NCBI GenBank assembly: GCA_036563245.1
Contig: DATCMU010000001.1
Coordinates: 10,492 to 74,491 of the forward strand
Length of the DNA: 64,000 bases
Direction: 5' to 3'
DNA from: DATCMU01 sp036563245
GTDB lineage: Bacteria; Pseudomonadota; Alphaproteobacteria; Rhizobiales; Devosiaceae
A model generated the notes under the pieces. It saw only the letters and a list, made by a program, of their open reading frames with translations, had not been told where the DNA came from and did not search any database. A program made the translations under genes and the position numbers. Positions 1 through 9,127 of the stretch are shown here, in pieces; the first letter of the stretch is position 1; each line of letters opens with the position of its first letter.

Positions 1-51
1 CGACGGGGGACCTCCGAGGTCCTTGAACATGCGGATCTTGAGGTCTGCCAT
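1..51 (-). CDS. 5' end of an unidentified gene (partial)
   Basis: Only the first 17 codons are inside the window, beginning MADLKIRMFKDLGG. The ATG is preceded on the minus strand by a purine-rich GGGTGGGG stretch about four bases upstream that can serve as ribosome binding site. The rest lies beyond the left edge. Too little is visible to assign a family or function. Confidence 0.5.
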   Translation of the reverse strand, partial: MADLKIRMFKDLGGPPS

Positions 52-188
52 TTTCCCCACCCTTTCGTGCTGCCGCGCCGCAAATCGAACCGAACCCGCC
101 CCCATGGGCGAAAGCCCAGGCTCGAAGGGCCAGCCTAGTGGCTGCGATGAAGGTGGGCCTTGATCGGGGTCAAGCCGCGCCCGGGCGG

Positions 189-701
189 TCAGTTCCCGAC
201 CATGGCATCGAAGGTATCCGGCCCGTTCTTGAGAACGATGAACCCCAATGACTTGAGTTTGCGCAGGGTCCATTGGGCGCTGGCACTGCCGCTCCTGGCC
301 TTGAGCACGATATTGTTCAGGATCGACTGCATGTTGGAATAGCTATGGGCCTTGCGCAGCAGCGTGAACGACTTGACGTAGTCGGGGCGCATGCAACGGT
401 CTCCCATCCACATGCCATGGGCATAGAACAAGCCCGCATCGAGGTCGCTGAGCCTGCCGGCATCGGCCGCCGCCTTCATTTCCTTGCAGGTCCGCTTGGT
501 GGGATCGCTGCTCATCGCGACCAGAATCGTGCCCAGTGAAGAATTCGGCAACCCGTTGGGTTCGCCGGTCAGCGAGACACCGATTGCTTCGGAAGCGCCC
601 GGCGATATCGGCGACGGACCGCCCGCCGATCCAGGAGTTGCCGAATACCCTGCGGTGACCGAACCGGCGAGCATGAAAACAGCCAAGAAAATTGCGCGCA
701 T
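189..701 (-). CDS. secreted hypothetical protein
   Basis: A 170-residue protein with a clear N-terminal signal peptide (MRAIFLAVFMLAGSVTAGYSA, cleavage near residue 21), followed by a Gly/Pro/Ser-rich segment and then a more structured C-terminal half with four cysteines or Cys-containing motifs (RTCKEM, GDRCMRPDY). The C-terminal part has an alanine-rich helical pattern that could be a Sel1-like helical repeat, but I do not recognise a family. The start at 701 is preferred over an in-frame upstream start because GGAGGG sits about six bases before this ATG and the signal peptide begins here. Likely periplasmic; function unknown. Confidence 0.75.
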   Translation of the reverse strand: MRAIFLAVFMLAGSVTAGYSATPGSAGGPSPISPGASEAIGVSLTGEPNGLPNSSLGTILVAMSSDPTKRTCKEMKAAADAGRLSDLDAGLFYAHGMWMGDRCMRPDYVKSFTLLRKAHSYSNMQSILNNIVLKARSGSASAQWTLRKLKSLGFIVLKNGPDTFDAMVGN

Positions 702-790
702 CAAGATCCCTCCATCAAAAGAGGAGAACCGTGTCATGCTGCCTGTCCCGGCACAATATGGGCAAACCTGCAGGTGCGGGGAAGTCCGCG

Positions 791-2596
791 TCAGTTATCC
801 GACATCTTGAGCGCCTTGATGAAGGCTTCCTGCGGGATCTCGACATTGCCGAATTGGCGCATCCGCTTCTTGCCCGCCTTCTGCTTCTCCAGAAGCTTGC
901 GCTTTCGCGTCGCGTCGCCGCCGTAGCATTTCGCGGTCACGTCCTTGCGCATGGCGCGCACGGTCTCGCGGGCGATGATCTTGCCCCCGATCGCGGCCTG
1001 GATGGGGATGACGAACAGGTGCGGGGGGATCAGTTCCTTGAGTTTCTCGCACATCTGGCGGCCACGCGATTCCGCCGCGCTGCGGTGCACCAGCATGGCC
1101 AGCGCGTCCACGGGCTCGGCGTTGACCAGTATGGAGAGCTTGACCAGGTCGCCGGCGCGATAGTCGGCCAACTGGTAGTCGAAGCTGGCATAGCCCTTGG
1201 AGATCGACTTGAGGCGGTCGTAGAAGTCGAAGACCACCTCGTTGAGCGGCAGTTCATACTCCACCATGGCGCGACTGCCGACATAGCTGAGATTGCGCTG
1301 GATGCCGCGGCGGTCCTGGCAGAGCTTGAGAATTGCGCCCAGATACTCGTCCGGGGTGAGGATCGTTGCCTTGATCCAGGGCTCGCGGATTTCTTCGATC
1401 TTGACCACGTCCGGCAGGTCGGCCGGATTGTGAAGCATCACGACTTCACCATTGGTCATCTCGACCTCGTAGACCACGGATGGTGCGGTGGCGATCAGGT
1501 CCAGATCGAACTCGCGGCTCAGCCGTTCCTGGATGATCTCGAGGTGCAGCAGGCCAAGAAAGCCGCAGCGGAAGCCAAAACCCAGAGCCGCCGAAGTCTC
1601 CATCTCGAAGGAAAAGCTGGCGTCGTTGAGCCTGAGCTTGCCCATTGCGGTGCGCAGGTCATCGAAATCATTGGCATCCACCGGGAACAGCCCGCAGAAC
1701 ACCACCGGCTGTGCCGGTCGGAAGCCGGGCAGAGGCTTGGCGCAAGGCTTGCGGTCGTCGGTGATGGTGTCGCCCACATTGGTATCGGCGACTTCCTTGA
1801 TCGAGGCGGTGAAGACGCCCAATTCGCCCGGCCCAAGCTCGGTCACCTCCACCAGCTTGGGCGTGGAAACGGCCACACGGTCCAGCTCGTAGACCGCGCC
1901 AGATGCCATCATGCGGATCTTCTGGCCCTTCTTCATCACCCCGTCGACGATGCGGACGAGAACGACGACGCCGAGATAGGTGTCGTACCAGCTATCCACC
2001 AGCAGCGCCTTGAGCGGCGCATCCAGTTCACCCCTGGGGGCGGGCAGGCGCGTGACGATGGCTTCAAGCACCTTGTCGACGCCCATGCCCGTCTTGGCCG
2101 AGATTTCCAGTGCGTCCGATGCGTCGATGCCGATGACGTCCTCGATCTGCGCCTTGACGCGCTCGACATCGGCGGCGGGCAGATCGACCTTGTTGAGAAC
2201 CGGCACGATTTCGTGGTTGGCGTCGATGGCGTGATAGACATTGGCCAGCGTCTGCGCCTCGACGCCCTGGGAAGCGTCCACGACGAGCAGCGAGCCCTCG
2301 ACGGCGGCCATGGAACGGCTGACCTCATAGGCGAAGTCGACATGGCCGGGGGTGTCGATCAGGTTGAGCACATAGGTCTCGCCATCATTGGCCTTGTAGG
2401 CAAGCCTGACGGTCTGGGCCTTGATGGTGATGCCGCGCTCGCGCTCGATATCCATGGAATCGAGGACCTGCGCTTTCATCTCGCGCTGGTCCAGCCCGCC
2501 GCACATCTGGATGAGGCGGTCGGCAAGCGTGGATTTTCCATGGTCGATATGCGCGACGATGGAGAAATTGCGGATGTTCTTGAGCGGCGTGTTCAT
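791..2596 (-). CDS. lepA: elongation factor 4 (LepA), back-translocating GTPase
   Basis: A 601-residue protein, the usual LepA length. It carries the translational GTPase motifs AHIDHGKST (residues 15-23), DTPGH (81-85) and NKVD (about 135-138), the EF-G-like domains, and the LepA-specific basic C-terminal region (GGDATRKRKLLEKQKAGKKR). LepA binds ribosomes and influences initiation and elongation under stress; it acts in the cytoplasm at the membrane and ribosome. The gene stands 70 bases downstream of the CHAD-protein gene on the same strand and may share its transcript. Confidence 0.98.
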   Translation of the reverse strand: MNTPLKNIRNFSIVAHIDHGKSTLADRLIQMCGGLDQREMKAQVLDSMDIERERGITIKAQTVRLAYKANDGETYVLNLIDTPGHVDFAYEVSRSMAAVEGSLLVVDASQGVEAQTLANVYHAIDANHEIVPVLNKVDLPAADVERVKAQIEDVIGIDASDALEISAKTGMGVDKVLEAIVTRLPAPRGELDAPLKALLVDSWYDTYLGVVVLVRIVDGVMKKGQKIRMMASGAVYELDRVAVSTPKLVEVTELGPGELGVFTASIKEVADTNVGDTITDDRKPCAKPLPGFRPAQPVVFCGLFPVDANDFDDLRTAMGKLRLNDASFSFEMETSAALGFGFRCGFLGLLHLEIIQERLSREFDLDLIATAPSVVYEVEMTNGEVVMLHNPADLPDVVKIEEIREPWIKATILTPDEYLGAILKLCQDRRGIQRNLSYVGSRAMVEYELPLNEVVFDFYDRLKSISKGYASFDYQLADYRAGDLVKLSILVNAEPVDALAMLVHRSAAESRGRQMCEKLKELIPPHLFVIPIQAAIGGKIIARETVRAMRKDVTAKCYGGDATRKRKLLEKQKAGKKRMRQFGNVEIPQEAFIKALKMSDN

Positions 2597-2665
2597 GGCG
2601 CGCTGATTAGCAGGAACTCCCTGCCCCGCAAAGATGGTTTATCGCGGGTTAAGCCGCCATCGCCG

Positions 2666-3577
2666 CTAATCTTCAGCCAGCCCGGCATAGCGGCGCTCAA
2701 CGATCCGGCGCAAGCGACCCGGCCCGATCGCCAGGACCTCGCCGGCGCGCAACAGGATATCCTTCTCAAGCACGCCCAGTTCGCCAACAAGAGCGGCGCG
2801 CATGGCCGTGGGCTCTCCGACACCCTCCCAAAGCGAAGGCTCCCCGTCGATCAGCGCGATCAGCACGCAAATGTCATGGTGATGGCCAAGCCGCGTGCCG
2901 AGGTCGCTGGCGGCCTTGGCCAACGGCCCGATCCGTTCAGGATGGATTTCGCGCAAGAGCCGCAGATGGAAGAGATTGGCATTGATGCGCTTGCGCAGCG
3001 CATGGAACGCTTCGGGATCGGGATGCGCCTGCGCAGCCGCAAGCGCGGCGCGCGCCCGGCGCCGCGACCGGGCGATGCCATTGCCAAGAATGCGCCCGGC
3101 CCATCGGGTGCCCGGCTTCGCCTTGAACCGTTCGATGGTGCGCATCTCGCGCCGCAACCCATCCACAGCGCCCGAGACGAGGGCATCGGCGTCAACCTGT
3201 GCGCCAACGATACGGTCACGCCGCGTCACGAGCGCAAACCGAAAGCCATCGAACGCGGCAGGTTCCATGCCATCCGAAATTCCCTCGCGCAGCCTGTCGA
3301 ACACCTCGACCATGGCGGCGGCATCGCGGATGGCGGACAGCGTGCGACCCACTTCCCCCAGCCTCTGGTACGACCGGTCGATCTTGCGCCTGTCGGCGGC
3401 CCCTACAAGCGAGAGCAGGGCCCGCAGCCGCTTGATGGCGCGACGGGCCTTGTGAACCGCGAAATGGCGGTCGATGTCCGGATCCACAAGGAGCGAAGTT
3501 GCTCGATGAATCTCCCGCCCTGCAATGCGCCGAACCTCGTCGGTCAGCCCGGAATCGGGATGGATTCGATAGCTCAT
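2666..3577 (-). CDS. CHAD domain protein
   Basis: A 303-residue protein dominated by a CHAD (conserved histidine alpha-helical) domain: two helical halves rich in Arg, Lys and His, with motifs such as HFAVHKARRAIKRLRALL, EAFHALRKRINANLFHLRLL and GHHHDICVLIALI. CHAD domains bind inorganic polyphosphate and often accompany polyphosphate granules or a CYTH phosphatase domain; no CYTH domain is fused here. AGGAG lies six bases before the ATG. It sits between the SulP permease and lepA on the same strand. The polyphosphate link is family knowledge, not shown by this sequence. Confidence 0.9.
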   Translation of the reverse strand: MSYRIHPDSGLTDEVRRIAGREIHRATSLLVDPDIDRHFAVHKARRAIKRLRALLSLVGAADRRKIDRSYQRLGEVGRTLSAIRDAAAMVEVFDRLREGISDGMEPAAFDGFRFALVTRRDRIVGAQVDADALVSGAVDGLRREMRTIERFKAKPGTRWAGRILGNGIARSRRRARAALAAAQAHPDPEAFHALRKRINANLFHLRLLREIHPERIGPLAKAASDLGTRLGHHHDICVLIALIDGEPSLWEGVGEPTAMRAALVGELGVLEKDILLRAGEVLAIGPGRLRRIVERRYAGLAED

Positions 3578-3662
3578 CGCAGCTCCTGGCGAGGGCCCCG
3601 GCTCGCTGCACGATCTTGCCGAAGTCCCAGCGGGCCGTCAAACGGCCCAGCCGGGCCGATGG

Positions 3663-4961
3663 TCAGGTCTGGGGGGTGTGCCAGTCCGGCGGCGGCTGCT
3701 GCCGGCGGCGGAACCTGAGGGCAAATGATACCGCCAGCCCCACGGAGATCGCCGTGGTAAGGTCGACCAGCACGGTCAGACCGAAGGTGAGAAGCATGAC
3801 GAGGATGTCCTCGCGCCGGCCGCGCAGATCTTCTCCGAGACGATGCGGCTCGCTCATGTTCCATGCGGTCAGAAGAAGGATCGCGGCCAAAGAGGGAAGG
3901 GCGAAATAGGAAACGAGCGGCGCGGCGACCAGGACGAACACCAGGACGACGAGCGCGTGCACCACGCCGGCAACGGGCGTCTTGCCGCCGGCGCGGATAT
4001 TGGTGGCGGTGCGGGCAATGGCGCCGGTCGCCGGAAGGCCTCCGAAAAGGGCGGACGCCGCATTGGCCACGCCCTGGGCGAGAACCTCGGAATTGGGACG
4101 GTGACGGCCACCGGACATCTTGTCGGCCACCATGGCGGACAAGAGCGACTCGATGCCGGCCAGAAACGCAATGATGAAGGCCGAAGGCAGCATTTCCGCC
4201 AGCCGCTGCGGGCTGAGATCGGGCAGTCTGGGCATGGGCAGCCCGCCCGCAAGTTCACCGAAACGCGAGCCGATGGTATCGACCTGCAAGCCGAATACCA
4301 CGACCAGAAGAGAGGCGACCCCCACCGCGACCACCATGCCCGGGAAACGCGGCGCATAGCGGCGGAAACCGATGATGATCGCCAGAGTGAGCGCCGCGAT
4401 GCCGAGCGAAGCCGGCGAGAAGGTGTCGCGGACAGCCCAGAGGGCGGAAAGCCTTGCGAAGAATTCGGCCGGAACCTTGCCCGTGAGGCCAAGCACGTCC
4501 TGAATCTGCGAAAAGGCGATAACCACCCCGATGCCGACGGTAAAGCCGCGGATCACCGGCTCGGGTACATAGCGGATGAGCGATCCGACGCGCAGGAACG
4601 CGGCGGCGATCAGGATCAGTCCGGCAAGAAACGTGGCCGTGACCAGGCCCGAAACGCCGTGATCGCGCACGACGCCATAGACGACGACGATGAACGCGGC
4701 GGTCGGCCCGCCGATCTGGGTACGCGACCCGCCAAGCATCGAGATCGCCAATCCGGCGACGATGACCGTGGTCAGGCCGATACCCGGCTCGACGCCGGAA
4801 GCAATGGCGATAGCCAGGGCGAGCGGCAGGGCGACAATGGCGACCGTGAGGCCGGCGAAGCTGTCACGGATCAGATCGGGCAGGCGATAGCCTTCCTGAA
4901 AGGTCGTTATGATCTTGGGCAAGAGGAGCGGCTGGCGCGGGGGCGCGGCAGGCTGGGTCAT
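3663..4961 (-). CDS. SulP-family anion permease lacking a STAS domain
   Basis: A 432-residue integral membrane protein with about 11-12 hydrophobic segments and SulP features: an N-terminal PDLIRDSFAGLTVAIVALPLALAIA block, GGSRTQIGGPTAAFIVVVYG, and VANAASALFGGLPATGAIARTATNIRAGGKTPVAG. SulP proteins move sulfate, bicarbonate or other anions across the inner membrane. Most bacterial members end in a cytoplasmic STAS domain; this one stops shortly after the last membrane span (RRRQQPPPDWHTPQT), so it is a transporter-core-only form. Substrate cannot be read from the sequence. Divergent from mbfA across a 169-base spacer. Confidence 0.93.
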   Translation of the reverse strand: MTQPAAPPRQPLLLPKIITTFQEGYRLPDLIRDSFAGLTVAIVALPLALAIAIASGVEPGIGLTTVIVAGLAISMLGGSRTQIGGPTAAFIVVVYGVVRDHGVSGLVTATFLAGLILIAAAFLRVGSLIRYVPEPVIRGFTVGIGVVIAFSQIQDVLGLTGKVPAEFFARLSALWAVRDTFSPASLGIAALTLAIIIGFRRYAPRFPGMVVAVGVASLLVVVFGLQVDTIGSRFGELAGGLPMPRLPDLSPQRLAEMLPSAFIIAFLAGIESLLSAMVADKMSGGRHRPNSEVLAQGVANAASALFGGLPATGAIARTATNIRAGGKTPVAGVVHALVVLVFVLVAAPLVSYFALPSLAAILLLTAWNMSEPHRLGEDLRGRREDILVMLLTFGLTVLVDLTTAISVGLAVSFALRFRRRQQPPPDWHTPQT

Positions 4962-5093
4962 GGCGACGGGGTCCGAAAGGGAAGTCGCGCAAACCTACTC
5001 CGCGCCACCGGCCTGTCAATGCGACTTTGTTGTTGCCTCAGTTCGCGCCGCGGCAATGCACGAAATAGGTACTCCACATTTGTAAGGAAATTT

Positions 5094-5110
5094 TCTAGAA
5101 GAGTTCTAAT
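5094..5110 (+). promoter_or_regulatory. Irr-type iron control element (ICE box) before mbfA
   Basis: The 17-base sequence TCTAGAAGAGTTCTAAT is an imperfect inverted repeat matching the rhizobial ICE pattern TTTAGAA-N3-TTCTAAA with one mismatch per arm. It ends 20 bases before the mbfA start codon, so a bound Irr protein would block transcription or initiation. Irr represses mbfA in Agrobacterium and Bradyrhizobium under low iron, which fits both gene and position. Confidence 0.7.
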
Positions 5111-5130
5111 CAACGTCAGGAGACCGCCCG

Positions 5131-6114
5131 ATGTTCGCCCGCCTGCTCGAACCCAACAAACGCGACTTCGCCTCGCTCAGCGAGAAGGAAATCCTGTCGC
5201 TGGCCGTCGCCGCCGAGGAAGAAGATGGCCGGATCTACGCCGCCTATGCCGACCGGGTGCGCGAGAATTACCCGGCCTCGGCAAAAGTGTTCGAGGGCAT
5301 GGCGCAGGAAGAGGACGAACATCGGCGGCGCCTGCTCGACCTTTATGTCGAGAAGTTCGGGGACAAGCTGATCCCGATCCGGCGCGAGCATGTGCGCGGA
5401 TTCTTCACCCGCAAGCCGGTCTGGCTGATGGAAAACCTGCCCATCGAGACGGTCCGCCAGCAGGTCTGGGAAATGGAGGAAGGCGCCTACCGGTTCTATG
5501 TCGAGGCGGCCAAGCGCACCACCGACGCCTCGATCCGCAAGCTTCTGGGCGATCTTGCGATGCAGGAGGCCAACCACAAGCACGCGGCGGACCGGCTCGA
5601 AGAAGAGCATCTCGATGCCGATACCAAAGACGAGGAAGCAACCGAAGCGCATCGCCAGTTCGTGCTCACCTATGTGCAACCCGGCCTTGCCGGGCTGATG
5701 GACGGCTCGGTGTCGACGCTGGCGCCAGTGTTCGCGGCAGCATTTGCCACTCACGATACCTTCCAGACCTTCCTGGTCGGGCTTGCCGCTGCGGTGGGCG
5801 CGGGCATCTCGATGGGCTTTACGGAAGCCGCTTCGGACGACGGCAAGCTCACCGGACGCGGTTCGCCGGTCAAGCGCGGCATCGCATCGGGGGTGATGAC
5901 TGCCCTGGGCGGCCTCGGGCACGCCCTGCCCTATCTGATCACCGACTTCTGGACGGCGACGGCCATCGCCTTCGTCGTGGTGATCGTGGAATTGTGGGCC
6001 ATTGCCTTCATCCAGAACCGCTATATGTCGACGCCGTTCTGGCGGGCGGCCTTCCAGGTGGTGGTGGGCGGCGCGCTGGTCTTTGCGGCCGGCGTTCTGA
6101 TCGGGAGCGCCTGA
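5131..6114 (+). CDS. mbfA: membrane-bound ferritin-like iron exporter MbfA
   Basis: A 327-residue fusion of an N-terminal ferritin-like (erythrin) four-helix domain and a C-terminal VIT1-type membrane domain. Di-iron ligand motifs are visible (AAEEEDGRIYAAY, MAQEEDEHRRRL, EEGAYRFYVEAAK, MQEANHKHAADRL). The membrane half has the VIT1 motif GLMDGSVSTLAPVFAAAF and ends with hydrophobic spans at about residues 265-325. MbfA exports Fe2+ and protects against iron and peroxide stress. GTCAGGAG precedes the ATG. An ICE-like box just upstream predicts repression by Irr when iron is scarce. Confidence 0.95.
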   Translation: MFARLLEPNKRDFASLSEKEILSLAVAAEEEDGRIYAAYADRVRENYPASAKVFEGMAQEEDEHRRRLLDLYVEKFGDKLIPIRREHVRGFFTRKPVWLMENLPIETVRQQVWEMEEGAYRFYVEAAKRTTDASIRKLLGDLAMQEANHKHAADRLEEEHLDADTKDEEATEAHRQFVLTYVQPGLAGLMDGSVSTLAPVFAAAFATHDTFQTFLVGLAAAVGAGISMGFTEAASDDGKLTGRGSPVKRGIASGVMTALGGLGHALPYLITDFWTATAIAFVVVIVELWAIAFIQNRYMSTPFWRAAFQVVVGGALVFAAGVLIGSA

Positions 6115-6122
6115 CGACCCGT

Positions 6123-6152
6123 AAAAAAGCCCCCGGATGCTTGTCCGGGGGC
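6123..6152 (-). terminator. intrinsic terminator of the efflux operon
   Basis: A perfect 9-bp stem (GCCCCCGGA / TCCGGGGGC, positions 6129-6137 and 6144-6152) with a six-base loop is followed on the minus strand by a run of six T. It lies 28 bases past the stop of the minus-strand MFS gene. On the plus strand the U-tract is missing, so it serves mbfA poorly. Confidence 0.85.
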
Positions 6153-6179
6153 CAGTCGGGGGAGGTCGTTCGGTCGGCG

Positions 6180-7760
6180 TCAGTGGGCCGGCGCGGCGGC
6201 TGCGGCCGGCGATGGCTTGCGCATCACCAGCGCCAGCAGTGCCAGGACACCAAACAGCACGGTCAACAGGAAAAAAACGTCCGAGAAGGCCATGACGGAG
6301 GCTTCGCGGTGCACGAGGCCGGCCATCTGACGGGTGGCCGCCGCCACGCCGTCGATCCCGCTTGCGGCAAAATTGCGCGCCATTCCCGCGAGTTGATCCA
6401 CCGCGGCGGGGTTGGCCCAGTTCACGCTTTCCGCGAGGCGGGCATAGTGCATGTCGGAGCGGTTGATCAGTGCCGTGTTGATCAATGCCAGGCCCACCGC
6501 GCCGCCCAAGTTCCGGGTGACATTGAAGAGCCCGGAGGCGTTCTTGAGCCGGTCGGGGGGCAAGGTGCCCAATGCAAGATTGGTGATCGGCACCATGCAC
6601 AACATGAGCGAGACGCCGCGCAGAATCTGGGGAACAAGGATCTCGTTGAAATCCCAATCGGCCGTGATCCTTGTCATCATCCAGGTGCCGACGGCGAACA
6701 GCGAAAATCCGGCGAGCAGCATCATGCGCGGATCGAGCTTCATCGAGAGGCGCCCCGCGATGGGCGCAGTGAGAAACATGGCAAGGCCGGACACGAACAT
6801 GGTGTTGCCGATCATCATGGCGTCATAACCACGAATGCGCGCGAGATAGACCGGGTAGAGATAGACCAGGCCATAGAGCCCCATGCCCAGGACGAAGGAG
6901 AACAGCGAACCGAAGGCGAAGTTCACGTCGCGGAAAGCTTTCAGTTCGACGATCGGGTATCGCGCCATGAATGCGCGGGCAAAGAACAACAAGGCGCCCG
7001 AAGCCATCAGAATGGCGCTGAAGGCGACGGCCGGATCCGACAGCCAGTCCCTGGTCGGGCCTTCCTCAAGCAGGTATTCCAGGCCGCCGAGAAAACCGGC
7101 CATTCCCGCAAGTCCCCACCAGTCGAACCTTTTGGCGAGGCCGAGGTCGGGCTCGTCGAAATCGATCAGCAACCAGGCGGAGCTGGCAACAATGACACCG
7201 GGGATCACGTTGACCAGAAACAGCCAGTGCCACGACATCGTATCGGAAATGAAGCCCCCGACCGTCGGCCCGATCGTGGGGGCAAGGGTTGCGATCAACC
7301 CGATGACGGGCGTGATGACGCCGCGCTTCGACGGCGGGAATATCGTGTAGGCCGCGGCGAACACGGACGGGATCATGGCGCCGCCGATAAAGCCCTGCAG
7401 GGTGCGATATACGATCATCTGATCGATATTGGTGGCGGTGGACGCCAGGATGCTGGCGATCGTGAAACCGGCGGCGGAGATCGTGTAGAGAACACGGGTG
7501 GACAGGATGTGCGCCAGCGTCCCCGAGAGCGGGATCATGATGACCTCGGCAATCAGGTAGGAGGTTTGCACCCACGCAACCTCGTCGGCGCCCGCGGAAA
7601 GCCCTGCCTGGATTTCAGCCAGCGATGCCGAGACGATCTGGATGTCGAGGATCGCCATGAACATGCCGAAGACCATGGCGATGAACGCCACGACGCGGCG
7701 TCTGTCGACATGGTCGCCAGCCGGCACGATGGCTCCGGCAGACATTGCCTGAGAGGTCAT
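6180..7760 (-). CDS. DHA2-family MFS multidrug efflux permease (EmrB/QacA type)
   Basis: A 526-residue permease with about 14 hydrophobic spans. Typical DHA2 signatures are present: FMAILDIQIVSASLAEIQ in the first span, WVQTSYLIAEVIMIPLSGTL, a RGFIGGAMIP-like motif (TLQGFIGGAMIPSVFAAAYT) and motif C GPTVGGFISDTMSWHWLFLVN. It should export toxic hydrophobic compounds using proton motive force together with the membrane fusion protein encoded just upstream (19-base gap). The start at 7760 was chosen because the upstream in-frame extension only reads the fusion-protein gene in a wrong frame. Regulated by the divergent TetR gene. Confidence 0.95.
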   Translation of the reverse strand: MTSQAMSAGAIVPAGDHVDRRRVVAFIAMVFGMFMAILDIQIVSASLAEIQAGLSAGADEVAWVQTSYLIAEVIMIPLSGTLAHILSTRVLYTISAAGFTIASILASTATNIDQMIVYRTLQGFIGGAMIPSVFAAAYTIFPPSKRGVITPVIGLIATLAPTIGPTVGGFISDTMSWHWLFLVNVIPGVIVASSAWLLIDFDEPDLGLAKRFDWWGLAGMAGFLGGLEYLLEEGPTRDWLSDPAVAFSAILMASGALLFFARAFMARYPIVELKAFRDVNFAFGSLFSFVLGMGLYGLVYLYPVYLARIRGYDAMMIGNTMFVSGLAMFLTAPIAGRLSMKLDPRMMLLAGFSLFAVGTWMMTRITADWDFNEILVPQILRGVSLMLCMVPITNLALGTLPPDRLKNASGLFNVTRNLGGAVGLALINTALINRSDMHYARLAESVNWANPAAVDQLAGMARNFAASGIDGVAAATRQMAGLVHREASVMAFSDVFFLLTVLFGVLALLALVMRKPSPAAAAAPAH

Positions 7761-7779
7761 TGCGCTCGCCCCGTCCCGC

Positions 7780-9039
7780 TCAGCGCGCCGCGCCTTGTGG
7801 CGCGGTTCGACTGTCCACATCGACAACCACGCTGAGGCCAGCCTTGAGCCTGCCGCTCGCCAGCGCGTCGGCGGGCAGGGCAATGCGCACGGGCACCCTT
7901 TGCACCACCTTGGTGAAATTGCCCGTGGCATTCTCGGCGGGCAGAAGCGAAAAGACCGAGCCCGAGGCGGGCGACAGCGAGGCGACGGTGCCCTCGATCG
8001 GTTCGCTGCCATAGGCATCGACATGGATAAGGACCTTTTCGCCCGGCACGAGATCCCTGATCTGGGTCTCCTTGAAATTTGCCTCGACATAGAGCCTGTC
8101 GACCGGCACCAGTGCGGCAAGCCGCTGGCCGGGCGCGACCAGGTCTCCGTCCTGAACGGCAAGATTGCCCACCACGCCGTCGTAAGGCGCGCGCAGAACA
8201 GTGAAACCGAGGTCGCGTTCTGCCTTGTCGCGGTTCAATTCGAGCGACCGGATCGCGGAAGCCGCCTCGGCGCGCTGGGCCTTGAGCACGGCAATGTTGG
8301 CCTCGGCGGCCTTGATCCCGGCTTCGGCGCCCGAGAGGTTGGCGTTGGCCTGGTCGAAGGCGGCATTTGCGGTGTCGAGTGCGGATTGCGGCGCGAAGTC
8401 ACTCTTGCGCAACTGGGCGGCGCGGGATCTTGCTAGATCGGCATTGTGGGCCGCCGCCTGAAGCGCAACCGATTGGGCCCGCGCCTGATCGAGCGCTGCC
8501 TCGGCTCCGGTAATCTGTGCGTCGATGCGGGCCAGCGTCAGCTTCTGGGTGGCGATCTGCGCACCGGCGACGTCCGCGGCGATCCGGTAGTCGCCGTCGT
8601 CAAGCGTGACCAGTGGATCGCCGGCCCGGACGCGCTGGTTGGCGGCCACGTCCACCCGCGCGACATAGCCAGAAACCTTGGGGGCAATCGTGGTGATATC
8701 CCCCGCGACATAGGCGTCGTCGGTGGAAACCATGAACCGGCCGACCGTGAACCAGTCGTAACCATACCAGCCCGCGCCGCCGGCAACGAGCAGCGCAATG
8801 ACCGGAAGGATTACCCGGCGCGGCGAAATCCGCGGCCTGCCGGGCTTGCCGTTGCCAGCGGGATCAGCACCCCGGGGGGGCCGGGAAGTCGCTGGCTCGT
8901 CCGGCTCGGCCTTTGTCCGGTCGTCGACCCAGGTGACGTCGTCGTCCACCAGCGCTGCCGCGGCATCGGCATCCGGCGACTTGTAGTCCCTATCGCGGCG
9001 CGCCTCCGCGCTTGCCTTTTCGGAAACCTTCATCCCCAT
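7780..9039 (-). CDS. HlyD/EmrA-type membrane fusion protein of efflux pump
   Basis: A 419-residue adaptor: charged cytoplasmic N-terminus, one membrane anchor (VILPVIALLVAGGAGWYGYDWF, about residues 76-97), a split biotinyl-lipoyl domain (STDDAYVAGDITTIAPKVSGYVARVDV and later TVLRAPYDGVVGNLAV), a central alpha-helical coiled-coil hairpin rich in Ala and Gln, and a beta-barrel C-terminus. It bridges the MFS permease to an outer-membrane channel. First gene of the efflux operon; the start may be the ATG at 9039 or 9033. No outer-membrane TolC-like gene is nearby. Confidence 0.95.
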   Translation of the reverse strand: MGMKVSEKASAEARRDRDYKSPDADAAAALVDDDVTWVDDRTKAEPDEPATSRPPRGADPAGNGKPGRPRISPRRVILPVIALLVAGGAGWYGYDWFTVGRFMVSTDDAYVAGDITTIAPKVSGYVARVDVAANQRVRAGDPLVTLDDGDYRIAADVAGAQIATQKLTLARIDAQITGAEAALDQARAQSVALQAAAHNADLARSRAAQLRKSDFAPQSALDTANAAFDQANANLSGAEAGIKAAEANIAVLKAQRAEAASAIRSLELNRDKAERDLGFTVLRAPYDGVVGNLAVQDGDLVAPGQRLAALVPVDRLYVEANFKETQIRDLVPGEKVLIHVDAYGSEPIEGTVASLSPASGSVFSLLPAENATGNFTKVVQRVPVRIALPADALASGRLKAGLSVVVDVDSRTAPQGAAR

Positions 9040-9070
9040 GCCCCCAATTCGTCACTGCTCATGATTAAAC

Positions 9071-9086
9071 CGAACCGTTCGGTTCG
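9071..9086. promoter_or_regulatory. TetR operator 1
   Basis: CGAACCG-TT-CGGTTCG is a perfect 7-bp inverted repeat with a two-base centre, located between the divergent efflux operon and its TetR gene, 31 bases upstream of the efflux start codon. Confidence 0.75.
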
Positions 9087-9127
9087 AATTGACATATTAC
9101 GAGATGTGACGCATATCAAGAGAAAAT

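Noticed and set aside
692..3718. A 1008-residue plus-strand open frame across the lepA region.
   Set aside because: It is the antisense shadow of lepA and the CHAD gene; the His/Asp/Arg-rich composition has no domain pattern and both genes on the minus strand are certain.
3843..7835. A 1330-residue plus-strand open frame.
   Set aside because: It covers SulP, mbfA and the MFS gene in wrong frames or strand; high G+C makes such long spurious frames common.
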